Positions 47,583 to 58,235 of a stretch of DNA of 64,000 nucleotides are shown one piece after another. The stretch comes from Malachius bipustulatus (taxonomy: Eukaryota > Arthropoda > Insecta > Coleoptera > Melyridae). The stretch is taken from contig OU342632.1 of NCBI GenBank assembly GCA_910589415.1, positions 50,271,341 to 50,335,340 on the forward strand, written 5' to 3'. Numbering within the stretch: the first letter of the stretch is position 1; each line of letters starts with the position of its first letter. Position numbers and translations under genes: made by a program. Under the pieces are notes generated by a model. It worked only from the letters and a program-made list of their open reading frames with translations. It was not told the DNA's origin and ran no database searches.

Positions 47583-48537
47583 AAGGAAAGAGCGAAAGGG
47601 AAAGACAGGCGTGGAGTGGGGGATACATACTTCACCGCGCGTCTGCACCGTCTGCACGCACTCAACGTTATTAACGATTTTCGTTTCTTCGGCTTGTGGA
47701 AAACGGCAGATTATATTTTTCCCGATATCCTAGAAGTATTTCCTTCAAATTAAAAAAAAAATCAACCGCGCTCGAGCATGTCCAAGTGACGTTTTTTTTT
47801 TGCAAGTTTGTAACCCTCCCACTCCTTAACGTCACGCTTAAATCGTCAGATTATTGAAATGTACACATTTCAGTATGTAATTAACCCACCATACCTTAAT
47901 CTGACACGCTCGAATATTTCTAATGATCAATTTTTTTTTACTATTCTGATCAGCTGCCCTTGACGCGCGGCGCTGCATAGAGGTCTTATATAAGGTGGGG
48001 GTACTCAACAAGGTGCAAGGTATCCCTCCTTATATTAATCTGACGCGCTCGAGTAAATCCCGAAATCCCCTATTGGGCTCCCCTACTATAACCAAGGTGT
48101 ACTTTTCAGCTCAAACATTGAATGTCAGATGATCTTAGTTTTCCTCAAATAGCGCCTAAACGAGACGGACTTTTATGATTAAACTTCTTAGACAAAGATT
48201 AAAGGCCATTATTTTAAGAAAATTATTGTTCTACTTAAAAAAGAATTCATTGTACAGTTTTAATGGTTAACTCTTAGGAATGACGCCATTTTTAGGTCCA
48301 ACAGAGATAGAACCTGGACTTCAATATGAAAGTTGTAACCGAAGTTAAGGAGTTTCCAAAACTAGCTTGAGTTTGGACAAGAATCTGAAAATGCCGAAAC
48401 TAGAGCCAAAAAACTGATAAATCGGAAATTAGCCATATTTCAACAACGAGGGTCCAAATCCAAAAACTTCAAATAAAAAAACGTTTCGTCTTGACGAGAC
48501 CTACATGGCCCTTACCGTTGTCTAAATCGAGCTGATA

Positions 48538-48544
48538 CACCCTG
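48538..48544. mobile_element. Solo CACCCTG-TA terminus
   Basis: CTGATACACCCTG-TA; no inverted partner found within the preceding kilobase. Confidence 0.4.
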
Positions 48545-48735
48545 TATACATATACGTAGACATGAGTAGTGTGATCTTTAGTGTTCGAGATACCGAATAA
48601 GTGTTAAAGTTCTTAGAAAAATTTAATATATCTTGAATATCTACAAACTGGCTGTTCAGAATAACTCGAAATTTTTGACAGTTGTATTACTGATTAAAGT
48701 AGATGATTGATACTCCCGATGGAAAACTCTTCAAT

Positions 48736-48796
48736 CCAGTGGCGGAGATCTAGGTGTGTTCAGACATTTTTTAATAAATAATTCCCACGCCACTGG
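48736..48796. mobile_element. 61-bp CCAGTGGCGG...CCACGCCACTGG mini-element
   Basis: Inverted ends, flanked by CTTCAAT (48729) and CTTTAAT (48797), which could be a 7-bp target duplication with one change. Resembles hAT-type ends. Far too small to be autonomous. Confidence 0.5.
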
Positions 48797-48821
48797 CTTT
48801 AATGCTAATCTGTTATTTTTG

Positions 48822-49037
48822 GTAGATATCTCATGTTGTTTGGAGGAGAAAAGTCATCGTGCATCTTTGTCGTAGGATGCACTGTTTCCGAGAGACTTTG
48901 AAGTGTACGGACCCGTAGCGTGTTGTATTACAAAAAGCTTGCATGGGTTCCTAAATTATTGTGTAATATCTTGAAAACAGTGCATCCAGCAACAAAAACA
49001 TAAGATGACTTTTCTCCTCTAAGCAAAACGTGGTATC
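48822..49037. mobile_element. Small palindromic element
   Basis: Arms ~48822-48895 and ~48970-49037: AGATATCTCATGTTGTTTGG against AAGCAAAACGTGGTATCT, and GAGGAGAAAAGTCATC against its inverse. Centre ~75 bp. Confidence 0.6.
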
Positions 49038-49039
49038 TA

Positions 49040-49825
49040 ACGAGACATAAAAAAGATACCTATGAATAAATATTTTCTCAAATCCTTAAATTTATTCGAA
49101 TTTATGTAAATAAGTGCAAAACTTAAAATTATTCAAATTTGGATTCAAATCATTTCAAAACATTGTATGTAACATAAGTTTTGAAGGTATTTATCATGAA
49201 AAAAATAAGAATAGGTGATTTTCTTTTGATGTAGAATTAGAATTATTTTTTACTTTATTGTTATAATATTTTTGTTATGTGTTCATTTTGTATTTCATAT
49301 GTGAAGGACACTATTAATTCTAGTAGCTGCTCCCACCTGACAATTGACTGTAAAAGCTGTGTGGTGGTGTAAACAAATATATTAAATAATGAATATTGTT
49401 AATATCTCTATACTCTAGAGGGTTGGAGGGTCTCTCATGCTCTTAGCTGTCGAACTTTCTACGAAAATAGTACAACAATAAATCAAAAACTTTCAATCTA
49501 ACGGTGAGAACTTTCTCCATCACGAACTATGTTTATTTAACAATTATACTTATTTATTGCTGCATGAACCTGGAAAATGTAAACGATTCTTAATGGGTAC
49601 AATTATTATTATTCATAGTTTTGTGGTTGATATCTATATGATTGTGTGTATACTAATATATAACCTCACATCTGGTGAGTATAATGGCTTTCTATTTTCC
49701 CTAAATGGGTTTCTCGCTTGCATAACAAAGGAAAATGCAAGACCTGAAAAGACGAATGGAATATATCTCTATACAGTGTGCGCCAAATATGACGTTTCAA
49801 ATTGATGATGATAAGCCGATAGACA
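49040..49825. other. No gene recognised
   Basis: AT-rich; an 82-codon plus frame at 49557 has no known motif. Confidence 0.4.
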
Positions 49826-49829
49826 AGGA

Positions 49830-50165
49830 TTGGGATTATTCACGGTCCTTTGTACACAGATCCCGTCTCCGGCGGTAAAACATACGAATGAATCAATCAA
49901 TCCAACGTGACGTCAGCTTCGACCCCTCCAACGGTATTTTAATGTATCGCCTGGACCGCTGCCACTGGACGGCTTCAGATAAGCCAATCAATGGGTTTAT
50001 ATAAAGTATTATGCAACCAGCCGTGCATTTATTGAGTTAATAACAATGCTCGATAATTGGAGGCCAATCAGAGCGAGCGATGCTCGGATGGTCATGTTTG
50101 TGGAATTCATTGACGATCGGATTTTCGATTAGGAGGCAGGATTGTGGTCGGAGAAACGTTTCAAA
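49830..50165 (+). promoter_or_regulatory. Candidate promoter or conserved non-coding element
   Basis: A GC-richer island in AT-rich surroundings. It contains GACGTCA (CRE-like), two CCAAT boxes (AGCCAATCA near 49982, GGCCAATCA near 50072), TTTATATAAAG (~49997), a Sox-like AACAATG and ATAATTGG. A 28-codon frame starts at 50047 (MLDNWRPIRASDARMVMF) but is not recognised. Interpretation rests only on motif density. Confidence 0.25.
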
Positions 50166-50399
50166 CTTTTGTGGATCCCTTTCAGACTAAACTGGACACG
50201 ATGCAAGGAACTTGATTGTTTTGATGTGCATGCAGGAAAATAAGTTATCAAATAACTCGAACAGAGGGAGCATTATGGAAGCGGAGATGATCGATGAAGA
50301 TAAATAAGATAAATTATAGATAATATTGTTAAATTTTTCCAATGATATTTTATCATTTTTCCCAAAATTATAAAACATAACAATTAACTAAATATAACA

Positions 50400-51040
50400 A
50401 CTACTAAGTGGCAACTCTATTTTACTTTAATTCAAAAATCCTGCCTTTCATTATTAGAATCTAGGAAAAGAATCTTCGTTCTATGGATGGTATAAAGTAC
50501 AACTTACAAATGAACCAAAAAAATTATGGCAGTCATACAAAAAAAAAGGTCGTTCTAAATTTGCAGGTACAGTTTTTGATATACCTACATGGTGTGAAAT
50601 GTGATAATACCGCAGATCTTGTGAATAAGTTCGTTCAATGAATCAACAGCATGTATTTTTGCCAAGGACCTTGGATAACACCGCGGCAGTAATAACTTCA
50701 CTGCTTCTCAGGTTGACAATGAGTTATTTGTCGAGTTAAATGAGTTCTCTGTTAATAATTTTAGCGGTACTATTAAAATTGCGGGACAAGAATAACAGCA
50801 GGTACTAACAAGATTCCGAGCTATCTACTTACCTACATAGAAATTTGATTTAATTGCGGAATCACTCATTTTTAACTGATATTTAATATATGTAAAACTT
50901 CTTAATTTCCAAGTACCTAAAAGGTTACTAAAATTTATCCGATATTGAAGAGCGTAGATCACAGTATCCTTCTGGATAAACTTGTTCGGTTTGGATTCGG
51001 TACGAAATTAACACATTTCTGATCGTCAGCAATATGTCTC
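50400..51040. other. No gene recognised
   Basis: AT-rich unique sequence. Confidence 0.4.
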
Positions 51041-51045
51041 TTATA

Positions 51046-51275
51046 AAGGTCAATTTACACCTAACGACACGGACACGGGCCGGGTGTTCAACGTGGACGT
51101 GAATTCTCATTAACAAATGTATTTTTAATGGCTGCATTCATATCTGGCGGGGACGTTTTGTTGTCAGGTAGTCCCCGTCAGATAAATACAGCCATTTAAG
51201 ATCCATTCAATAATAAAAATGCACGTCCACGTTACACCCAGCTTGTGTCCGTGCCTTTATATGTAAATTAACCTT
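51046..51275. mobile_element. 230-bp foldback MITE
   Basis: Ends AAGGTCAATTTACAC and TGTAAATTAACCTT, with inner GACACGGACACGG/CTTGTGTCCGTGCC and AACGTGGACGTG/CACGTCCACGTT. A central TTAATGGCTG..CAGCCATTTAA pair makes it an almost continuous hairpin. Superfamily unclear. Confidence 0.75.
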
Positions 51276-51279
51276 AATG

Positions 51280-52400
51280 GTTATAACTGCCTGTCATTTA
51301 CACATTTATTCGTTATTCCATTAGTATCTAACTTAGGGACACTGTATTGTATTCTGGATTCTGGATTAGTAGGAGGGCAAGACAAGTCCGCTTCACTGGA
51401 GGAATTACATTCTTTTGGGCACTTAAATTTCCACCAATTGATACCTACGCCTGTGACCAAATGTACCAAAAATATGACATCCAGCTGTTCAAACATATCC
51501 ATGCCAAGTAAAGGTCAACGAGTGAATGCTCTACCCTAGAAAGGGTCAGTGTCGGTAATAGAGGTACGTAATACAGGAACGATAAGTGTTACAGCACCAT
51601 CGTACGGCAATGATGGGTATCACTTATTGTTAATAAACATACTGCAAGCTTTGTTAATATTTATTGATATACTAATTCGTAATTGTAATACTAATGTCAT
51701 CCGTCTAATTATATTGTGACGAATTTTGTTTTCAGTGTTGATATTTAAAACTCTCGCAATGTTTCACTAAATAGGTACCTTTTAGTATCACCTACATACG
51801 TTTGGCGGAGCTGCTGCAGTTGTTGTAAATCAACACAAATCATTAAGATTAGAAGCTTCCGGTATTGTTAGTTTTACCAGTGGAATCGTCCTCAAAAATG
51901 TCCTCAGTTTGCGTTACCATGAACAAATTTTGTACTATAGGAAATTCGATAGAAGACCATTAAGAGATGTTAAATCCAAATTTGCAGCACCGTGCGAATT
52001 TTTTTGCGAAGTTATGCAAAAAAGATTTTTTTTTCCATATTTTCACGAATATCTTGGCTCCTATTTACCGCGCATAAGCAAATGACATCATTCTCTTCAT
52101 TATGGAATTTTAAATATGGAAGTTTAAAGTTAAAAAATTTGTCTCTCGAAAAAGGTTTTTTGCAAATTACTTATTTTTTTTGCATTTCAACGCTGGAAAG
52201 CCCTAATAGTTTTTTGAAGAACAGTCAATTGCCCTTACGTTGATTGGTCAATCATGAAAATCCGATAAATGAGTCTCCGGTGATCTACGCGCGAAATGGT
52301 GCATGTCGAAAATTGGTATTTTATCCCGTTTTTTTTTCGTTGATTTTTTTATCTTTTGTGAGTTAAATTTTAGTGTGTATCTATGTTATTCATTAATGTG
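51280..52400. other. No gene recognised; possible leader of next gene
   Basis: Nothing definite. The last ~300 bp precede the coding relic at 52405 and could be its untranslated leader. Confidence 0.35.
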
Positions 52401-52404
52401 AGTT

Positions 52405-53313
52405 TTGTGTGATATTGAGATCTGCCAGTACACAGAAGTATCTGTGTCCTCAGAATTCGATCTAATTTTTATTGTTGGTGACGATATTGATCTACTTGCT
52501 ATTCTCATAGAACTCGGAAAACACGTCACTAATGTTTTTCTCAAAAAACTTGGAAAAGTGTCAGAAAAAACTGAGTCCTACTCTTCAACTTGCTTTAAAC
52601 ATAAAGAACTTGTCGACCACGTATTTTTTATACATACTTTTTCTGGTTGTGATACCACATCAACTATTTTAGGGTATGGTAAAACAAAACTGATTTCAGT
52701 GTGGAAAAAAAATCATCTGCAACAAATGTTGTACTATTTTAAATAAAAAAAAACCGAACCACGAACTGATTGCGTCAACAGGAAAAGAAGTCTTTATCGC
52801 TCTCTATGACGGAAGCAACGAAAAATCCTACGAAGAAATTCATTTCAACTTTTTCTCCCGCATGGTACAAAATCGGATCTTACTGCTTTACCACCATCGG
52901 AGCCAGCTGCTGAGCAGCATTTATTTCGAACTTGCTATCAAATACAAACATGGCTTGGTAATATCTTGGAAGCGGAAACCTGGGGTTGGAAGAGACATAA
53001 ATGTGGATTAGAATCCGTAATGAGCACCAAAGATCCAATTCCATCTTCACTTTTCAAGGTTATTTCGTGTACATACAGAAAAGATTTCGGAGCAGCTTGT
53101 GGCTGCAGAAAATCAGGACTGAAATGTTCTGCAGTTTGCAAGAACTGCTCAGGTCAAAGTTGTTTAAACGTCTCGGTTTGCCACGATTTGCCAATCACAG
53201 TTACCCTGCCTCGCTATAGCCGAGCTAAAAATGCAGACAAAATTTCTTGTAGAGTGTTAAACAAAGACAATGAGGAAGAGCCTGGTCCATCAAAACGTGC
53301 TAGAAAAAAATAA
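52405..53313 (+). pseudogene. PIN-like plus Cys-rich protein family member, frameshifted
   Basis: 52435-52746 encodes FDLIFIVGDDIDLLAILIE, later FFIHTFSGCDTTSTILGYGK. The hydrophobic-x-D-D-x-D-L-L and G-C-D-T-T-S boxes resemble FEN/PIN-type nuclease motifs in a multi-copy family common in invertebrate genomes. A TAA at 52744 follows. The next block (52757-52870; GKEVFIALYDGSNEKSYEE) is in another frame, then the original frame resumes: LPPSEPAAEQHLFRTCYQIQ, TWGWKRH, and the cysteine-rich end CGCRKSGLKCSAVCKNC..GQSC, stop at 53311. Two frame changes within ~230 bp indicate a dead copy, unless the 52744-52870 segment hides an intron, for which I see no good splice sites. The family is often repeated and may be transposon-carried; its function is unknown to me. 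Confidence 0.6.
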
Positions 53314-53319
53314 AATTCT

Positions 53320-54150
53320 AATTTTGACACTTGTTAAAGCACAGTATTCCATTGATTTAACAAAAATATAGTAATTGTACTTTGTTTAACTGACTATTAC
53401 TTGATTTTTTCCTTAAAAAAATACACTCATATGTTTTTTACTTCAAATTTAGCAACTAAGCATGCAATAAAGAAAGTTTTCAAAATAAAGATTATTAACT
53501 CATGTGTTTTGCAATTTCAAATATTGAATATTTATGAACAATAAACGTAGAAATGTTGCACGTTGAATGTAAATTAAAACAAATGCTCAATTTTTCACGT
53601 GCGTTTTCGACTCGTTGACGATGGACTCGTTGACGAATTCGACAATTCAAAATTGTACATCACCGACATGCACATGTTTGCGCGTAGATTGCTGGAGACT
53701 GGATTATTGGATTTTCAAGATTGACCATTGACCTACCATACCAAGATCAACTATCGTTTTCTGAACGTATTTCTGACATTACGCGGTTATCAACGAAGGT
53801 GTTATGATTTGTACCTATAGAAACTACAAAAACCTTTCCTACTGAACAGTCAATGAACATTTTGTACTGTGTTGAGTTCGACCTAAATTGAAATAGGTAC
53901 TGCAGTCTGGTGTGTTCACCCGATTATAATAATATCAATCAGTAGAACACGTGTTCAGAGGCAAGTTCTAAGAATCCTGTACGACAGACAATATCGCTCG
54001 TACCCACCATGACGTTTCGGTTATGATTTCCTTCTTGGTCACTTTGATATGATTAATAATTGCAGAAGCGCCGTAAATTACTAGCAATAATATTCCTTTT
54101 TTATCGCCAAAATTTGTTTATTTGGGAGATGACAATAGATCTAAAACAGA
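53320..54150. other. No gene recognised
   Basis: AATAAA signals at 53468 and 53542 may belong to the preceding relic. Otherwise unique sequence. Confidence 0.4.
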
Positions 54151-54156
54151 ATTTAA

Positions 54157-54927
54157 ATACAGTGCGCGAGAAAAGTAAGGAATAAATTCTATAAAACGGA
54201 GAGGGCTGTTGTTTTGAAAAAATAAAAAAACAGGTCGATTTTGTTTTTGAGTTGTTCAACTTTTGACATAATATTGGGGTATACAGGGTGATACGCGAAA
54301 AAGTGGTGACGTCATCGGAATTTTTTTCAAATGACAACCCTTATTTTTTATTTCATTTTTTGATACTTCATTGAATTGCCAATATGGTAATGTAATCATT
54401 TTGTAACCTCAAACGACGAAATTTCTATGAAAATAACTTAATGTGGAGAGATTCAATTTAATAGACAGATTTAATAGATTTAATTTAATTTAATTTAATA
54501 GATTTAATTTAATAGAATTAATTTAATTGACAGATCTTATAAAATTACCATGGAAACAGTCATTTTTATTTATTTTTTTTTTATTTTTTTATTGTTAATG
54601 TTCTGATTTTCACATCAGTAAAGAGTGCACACTTTCGATTCACAAGCTGTTTTCTCAGAAATTTCCTTATCTAAGGTTACAAATTGATAACATTACCATA
54701 CTGGCAATTAAATGTAGTATCAAAAAATAGAAGAAAAAATAAGGGTTGTCATTTAAAAAAAATGCCGATGACGTCACCACTTTTTCGCGCATCACTCTGT
54801 ATACCCCAGTATTATGTCAAAAGTTAAACAACTTAAAAACAAAATCGACCTGTTTTTTTATTTTTTCAAAAAAACAGCCCTCTCCGTTTTATCGAATTTA
54901 TTCCTTACTTTTCACGCGCACTGCAGA
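54157..54927. mobile_element. Outer palindromic element, CAGTGCGCG ends, hosting an inner element
   Basis: Outer arms 54157-54281 and 54802-54927 (GAAAAGTAAGGAATAAATTC, AACGGAGAGGGCTGTT, CAGGTCGATTTTG and inverses). With the inner element removed, the centre reads TTGGGGTATACCCCAG, a palindrome with the insertion at its middle TA. It sits in a relic of the 7.8-kb family. Confidence 0.8.
54284..54799. mobile_element. Inner CAGGGTGATACGCGAAAAAG element
   Basis: 516 bp; inverted arms of ~130 bp (GTGGTGACGTCATCGG, ATGACAACCCTTATTTT, TGCCAATATGGTAATG). The right end is CATCACTCTG-TA, one change from consensus. 54462-54535 is a TTTAA-type low-complexity tract. Confidence 0.8.
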
Positions 54928-55165
54928 ATTATCGGATATGTATCACCGCAACGATAATTATTTTTTGAATCTTTGTTGGACTTATCATTTCATAATGTTT
55001 TCAATGAAAACATTTTCATGGTGTTTTCTTTTTGGATATTATAGACCTACACAATATTTTTGTGTCTGAAGAAGTGTTTCAAGTGAACTGTCGTGACTTT
55101 TTTCCACTAAGTTGGTCATATTTTCTTAAGCAAGTCATGCTGGAGAAAATAAGTAAGTACAGGAG
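54928..55165 (+). mobile_element. Relic homologous to interior of 7815-8441
   Basis: Aligned with 8155-8390: ATATGTATC.CCGCAACGAT, TGTTGGACTTA, TATTATAGACCTA, GTCTGAAGAAG, GTCGTGACTTT. It begins exactly where the outer palindrome ends. Confidence 0.7.
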
Positions 55166-55332
55166 CTTATAATTTATTTATTTATTATTATAATTAGTTA
55201 TTTTATTATTATAATTACCACTTTGAAACGGATGATTATAGTTTTAAATGTATATGTGCGCATTAATTTTAATTTTAGAGTATAACAGATTTATAATTAA
55301 GTATAACAGATAGTATAGATATAACAGTATAA

Positions 55333-56053
55333 CGCCGTGTCCTAGCTGCATCCGGGTAATGCGTTGCGTGCGATGCGGGGAACGCACGCAACGCAAACTC
55401 GCACGAGAAATTTTGAGTGTGTCCTAACTGAATGCGTGCGGTGCGGGCGAGAAAATGGTTTCCAGTCCAACTATTTCTGGTGCAGCTTCAGATGAAATAC
55501 GTTTTAATTTGGAAACCAGTAGGTTGTTGGAACTTGAAAGACTTAAAAATCACAGAAAGAAACATGTTACTTAAGAGAAAGAAACAATAAGACGCAAGTA
55601 ATCTATAGAAATAGGTATAGATTTGATAGATAGATAAATAGCAGGTAGGTTAAATATAAAAAGGTCTACAATAGAAGTTAATAGACCTCATACTTACTTT
55701 AAAAGCCTAAATTCGAGACATTTTCACATTCCCAGTGTACCTTGACTCTTGTTCTTGTAAAATAGATTTCTCTTATTGCACAAAATGTTTCGCTTTGGCA
55801 CGAAGGCAATCGAAATTAAAAAAAATTCCTGCCCGCCGCAAAAATCGCAAGATTTTGACAGATGAAAAAACTAAATATTTCAATTTAAAACAAATGCGTG
55901 CGTTGCGGTGTCGTTTTATCGTACGACTTTGCGGGCAAACGCGTCTACTGAGGACACTCCCATTGCTTTGCATGTGTTTTATTTTAATCGTTCCCCGCAA
56001 CGCACGCACGCAACGCACGCAACGCAGTCCCCGGATGCAGCTAGGACGCGGCG
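55333..56053. mobile_element. Foldback element, CGCCGTGTCCTAGCTGCATC ends, TAA duplication
   Basis: 721 bp. Inverted ends share CGTCCTAGCTGCATCCGG and repeated GCGTTGCGTGCG blocks. TAA directly flanks both ends (55330, 56054), matching the TWA preference of PIF/Harbinger transposons. The GC-rich CpG termini contrast with the AT-rich middle. Carries one short frame (55455-55574). Confidence 0.75.
55455..55574 (+). CDS. Short ORF inside TAA-flanked element, unknown
   Basis: 39 codons: MVSSPTISGAASDEIRFNLE, then TSRLLELERLKNHRKKHVT. Polar, with a charged helical C-terminus. Not recognised. If the host element is a Harbinger derivative, this could be the start of a remnant ORF, but no Myb/SANT or DDE motif is visible. 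Confidence 0.25.
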   Translation: MVSSPTISGAASDEIRFNLETSRLLELERLKNHRKKHVT

Positions 56054-56104
56054 TAAGTACCAAAGCACAACTAAATTACCCTCGACTGGGGTAATTTAGT
56101 TCTG

Positions 56105-56452
56105 GGGTAAAAATAATTCATTTTTATAACAAGTTTTTCTTTAAAAAGTAATACTTTGCCACTTAAAGTTTTAATGATGAATGAATTACTTTTGAAAAAT
56201 CAGTTATTGGCAATTAATAATTTTTAGCATTATCTGTCAAAAGCAAAGCAACCTTGAAAAACTACGAAAAACCGTTAAGTTTTTCCTGATTTTCTCGAAA
56301 ACGGATGAACCAAATGTAAATGCAAAAGCAGCATAAGAAGCAGCTTTTTTGACATTTTACTGTAAAATAATTAGGGGAGCCAATATTTCCAATAGTTTAT
56401 TTTAACATGGGAATGTCCAGAAACTCAAGAGACACAGTGTATAGAAAATAGC
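56105..56452. mobile_element. Relic shared with the 21.1-22.3 kb composite
   Basis: 56112-56230 matches 22118-22240 directly (CTTTAAAAAGTAATACTTTG); 56220-56450 matches 21770-22040 inverted (TTTTCTCGAAAACGGATGAA, TTAACATGGGAATGTCCAG). A truncated ATGAATTATT (minus) is the same transposase start seen at 22133, here without coding continuation. Confidence 0.65.
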
Positions 56453-56732
56453 ACTCCGAATTTAAGGAAAGTTAGTAATGTTTTTACGTACCTTTAGCAC
56501 CCTTTACCTGAAAATTGGTCGTCGGCACAAGCTAACAGGTTCATGATACATACTAACAGTGTACTCTATTCCACACATTTTGTTAATCAAAAAATAGGTA
56601 GGGTCCTGGCGGCTCTTGGCTCTTGGACTATTAGGTTTGTTTTAATTTTCCTACTTTTTCTTGAGCTTTTGAGCTGAAGAAGTTTTAGTTTAACCATTTA
56701 GGATCCAAGCCTGCTTGATTAGATGATAAATT

Positions 56733-57352
56733 TTACCATATTTTCATCTTTAGTAAATGGAACATGCCTTGACAGAGCATTCCTTTTGTTTTCTGTATTG
56801 GCAAAGTACCTAGTTCTTCTGGGCGGAATATCGAAAAAATTTTCTGAAAAAAGTTTCTCAAATTTAAAATTATGCGTATCATAATATGTCGAATTTCATA
56901 ACCTTTCTTTCTTTCTTTATTTTTTTTTATATTTTTGTTTACAAAAATAACATTTTATTGTAAAAAATTCTTCTGGTAACAATATTTGGAAACAAAATTT
57001 GACTTACTAGGCCATTGATAATAAACATCTAAAAATATGCTCTGTGCTAATGTCTTAAGTCTAAAACTTGATTTTCAAAAGACAAACCAAATATTAGTTA
57101 ATCTAAGAGTTAACTCTCGTTTAGGACAGATATTGTGGAAAATAATATCGCCAATATTACTAAAGCATTCGAATCAAGATATTTCCATACTTCAGAAAAG
57201 GGAGATGAATAAATTAAAGCAATAACTACAAAATTCAATAAACATTTTTCAATAAAATTTTTCGCTATTTCGTGCACTTTACCTATACAGAAAAGGAAAA
57301 TGATCTTGTCAAGGCATGCTTGATTTATTAAACATGAAAATATGGTAAAAAG
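56733..57352. mobile_element. Element with TTTTACCATATTTTCAT inverted ends
   Basis: ~45-bp inverted termini (TTTTACCATATTTTCATCTT; CATGCCTTGACA) at 56733-56778 and 57308-57352, ~620 bp in all. A 62-codon plus frame inside (57037) is not recognised. Confidence 0.65.
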
Positions 57353-57359
57353 AAATTAA

Positions 57360-58070
57360 GAAGAAAAATAAAGAAGAAAGAAATAAGGAAATTCAATTAT
57401 TGTAAAGATTTTAATCATTTTTAAGAAAACAATAAATAAAGCGCCATTTTGTAGTTGCATGCCGGAATACAAATAAGTTAACATATGTACATACTGCCTT
57501 TTTAAAGAAAATAGTTTTTTCGACCACCACCTGCGAAAATGACACACCACTTAGGTACTTTGAAGATGACAAATATCACTATAGAGTTGAAAAGTAAAAT
57601 ATCAAACGAGGGTGATATGTATAATGGTTATAAATGTCATTAGGTTTTACGTTTGACAGTTTTTTTTATGAAATTTCAAATGCATGTACCTACTATACAT
57701 ATATTTTGACGGGTCTTTATGTAACAATATTATTGATGTAGACCCAAAACAGCAAAACACAAACGATTATCTGACGTTTCCTAAATATTAATTTCAATTA
57801 AAGCACACATTGATATTGGTGCCAATCTTGTTGTTATCCTCGATATACAAAAGAGAAATCTCTATTTGTTGCAAACTCCATTATACAATAAATTTTGTAG
57901 TTACCCAATAATAATAATATGATCTACTTTCAACTTTTAGAATTCTAAATTGTTGTTATTTTAAGTTTTTCTAATACAATCATTAGATTTCTTAGTAAAT
58001 TTTTCAAATCAAAGTATATGTATAAAAAAATATCTGAATTATTCTGTGGTCGTAAGTAAAATGGTGTACA
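57360..58070. other. No gene recognised
   Basis: AT-rich, nothing supported. Confidence 0.4.
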
Positions 58071-58076
58071 TTATTT

Positions 58077-58185
58077 GTGTGGAAAGTGTCATTTTGAACT
58101 CATGGGATTGTCGTACTCGACTGACGCCTCGCACGATACCAATCTCACACTCGTGTGAAATGGGTCACTTTCTTTCACACTAGTA
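58077..58185. repeat. Hairpin with CTCG-rich loop
   Basis: GTGTGGAAAGTGTCATTTTG and its near inverse ending GGGTCACTTTCTTTCACAC surround GTCGTACTCGACTGACGCC. Arms are more diverged than at 25.3 kb. Confidence 0.5.
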
Positions 58186-58221
58186 ATGTAATATTATATA
58201 CTATTGTTAGTACACATCCAT

Positions 58222-58235
58222 TGTAATAATTTAAT
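58222..58235 (+). repeat. 14-bp direct repeat, left copy
   Basis: TGTAATAATTTAAT, repeated exactly at 58626-58639, flanking the PLE terminal-repeat relic. Confidence 0.6.

Larger units (their letters stand above)
46221..48086. mobile_element. Element with GTAGGGGAGCCCA ends and inverted subterminal repeats
   Basis: 1,866 bp including a nested 544-bp insertion. Termini TA-GTAGGGGAGCCCA and TTGGGCTCCCCTAC-TA, then GGGGATTTACTCGAGCG and inverse. CTCGAGCGCGTCAGATTA-type motifs occur at 46254, 46398, 46526 and 46664 (spacing 130-145 bp), and in inverse at 47842, 47896 and 48035; partial copies at 46719, 46751 and 47768. Each left unit also has a G-run, an A-run and the motif in that order. No transposase. 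Terminal 15 bp are shared with 32342-32356. Confidence 0.8.

Noticed and set aside
55735..56094. 119-codon plus-strand frame and 96-codon minus-strand frame
   Set aside because: They extend through the CpG-rich terminal repeat of a foldback element, and neither shows a known domain.
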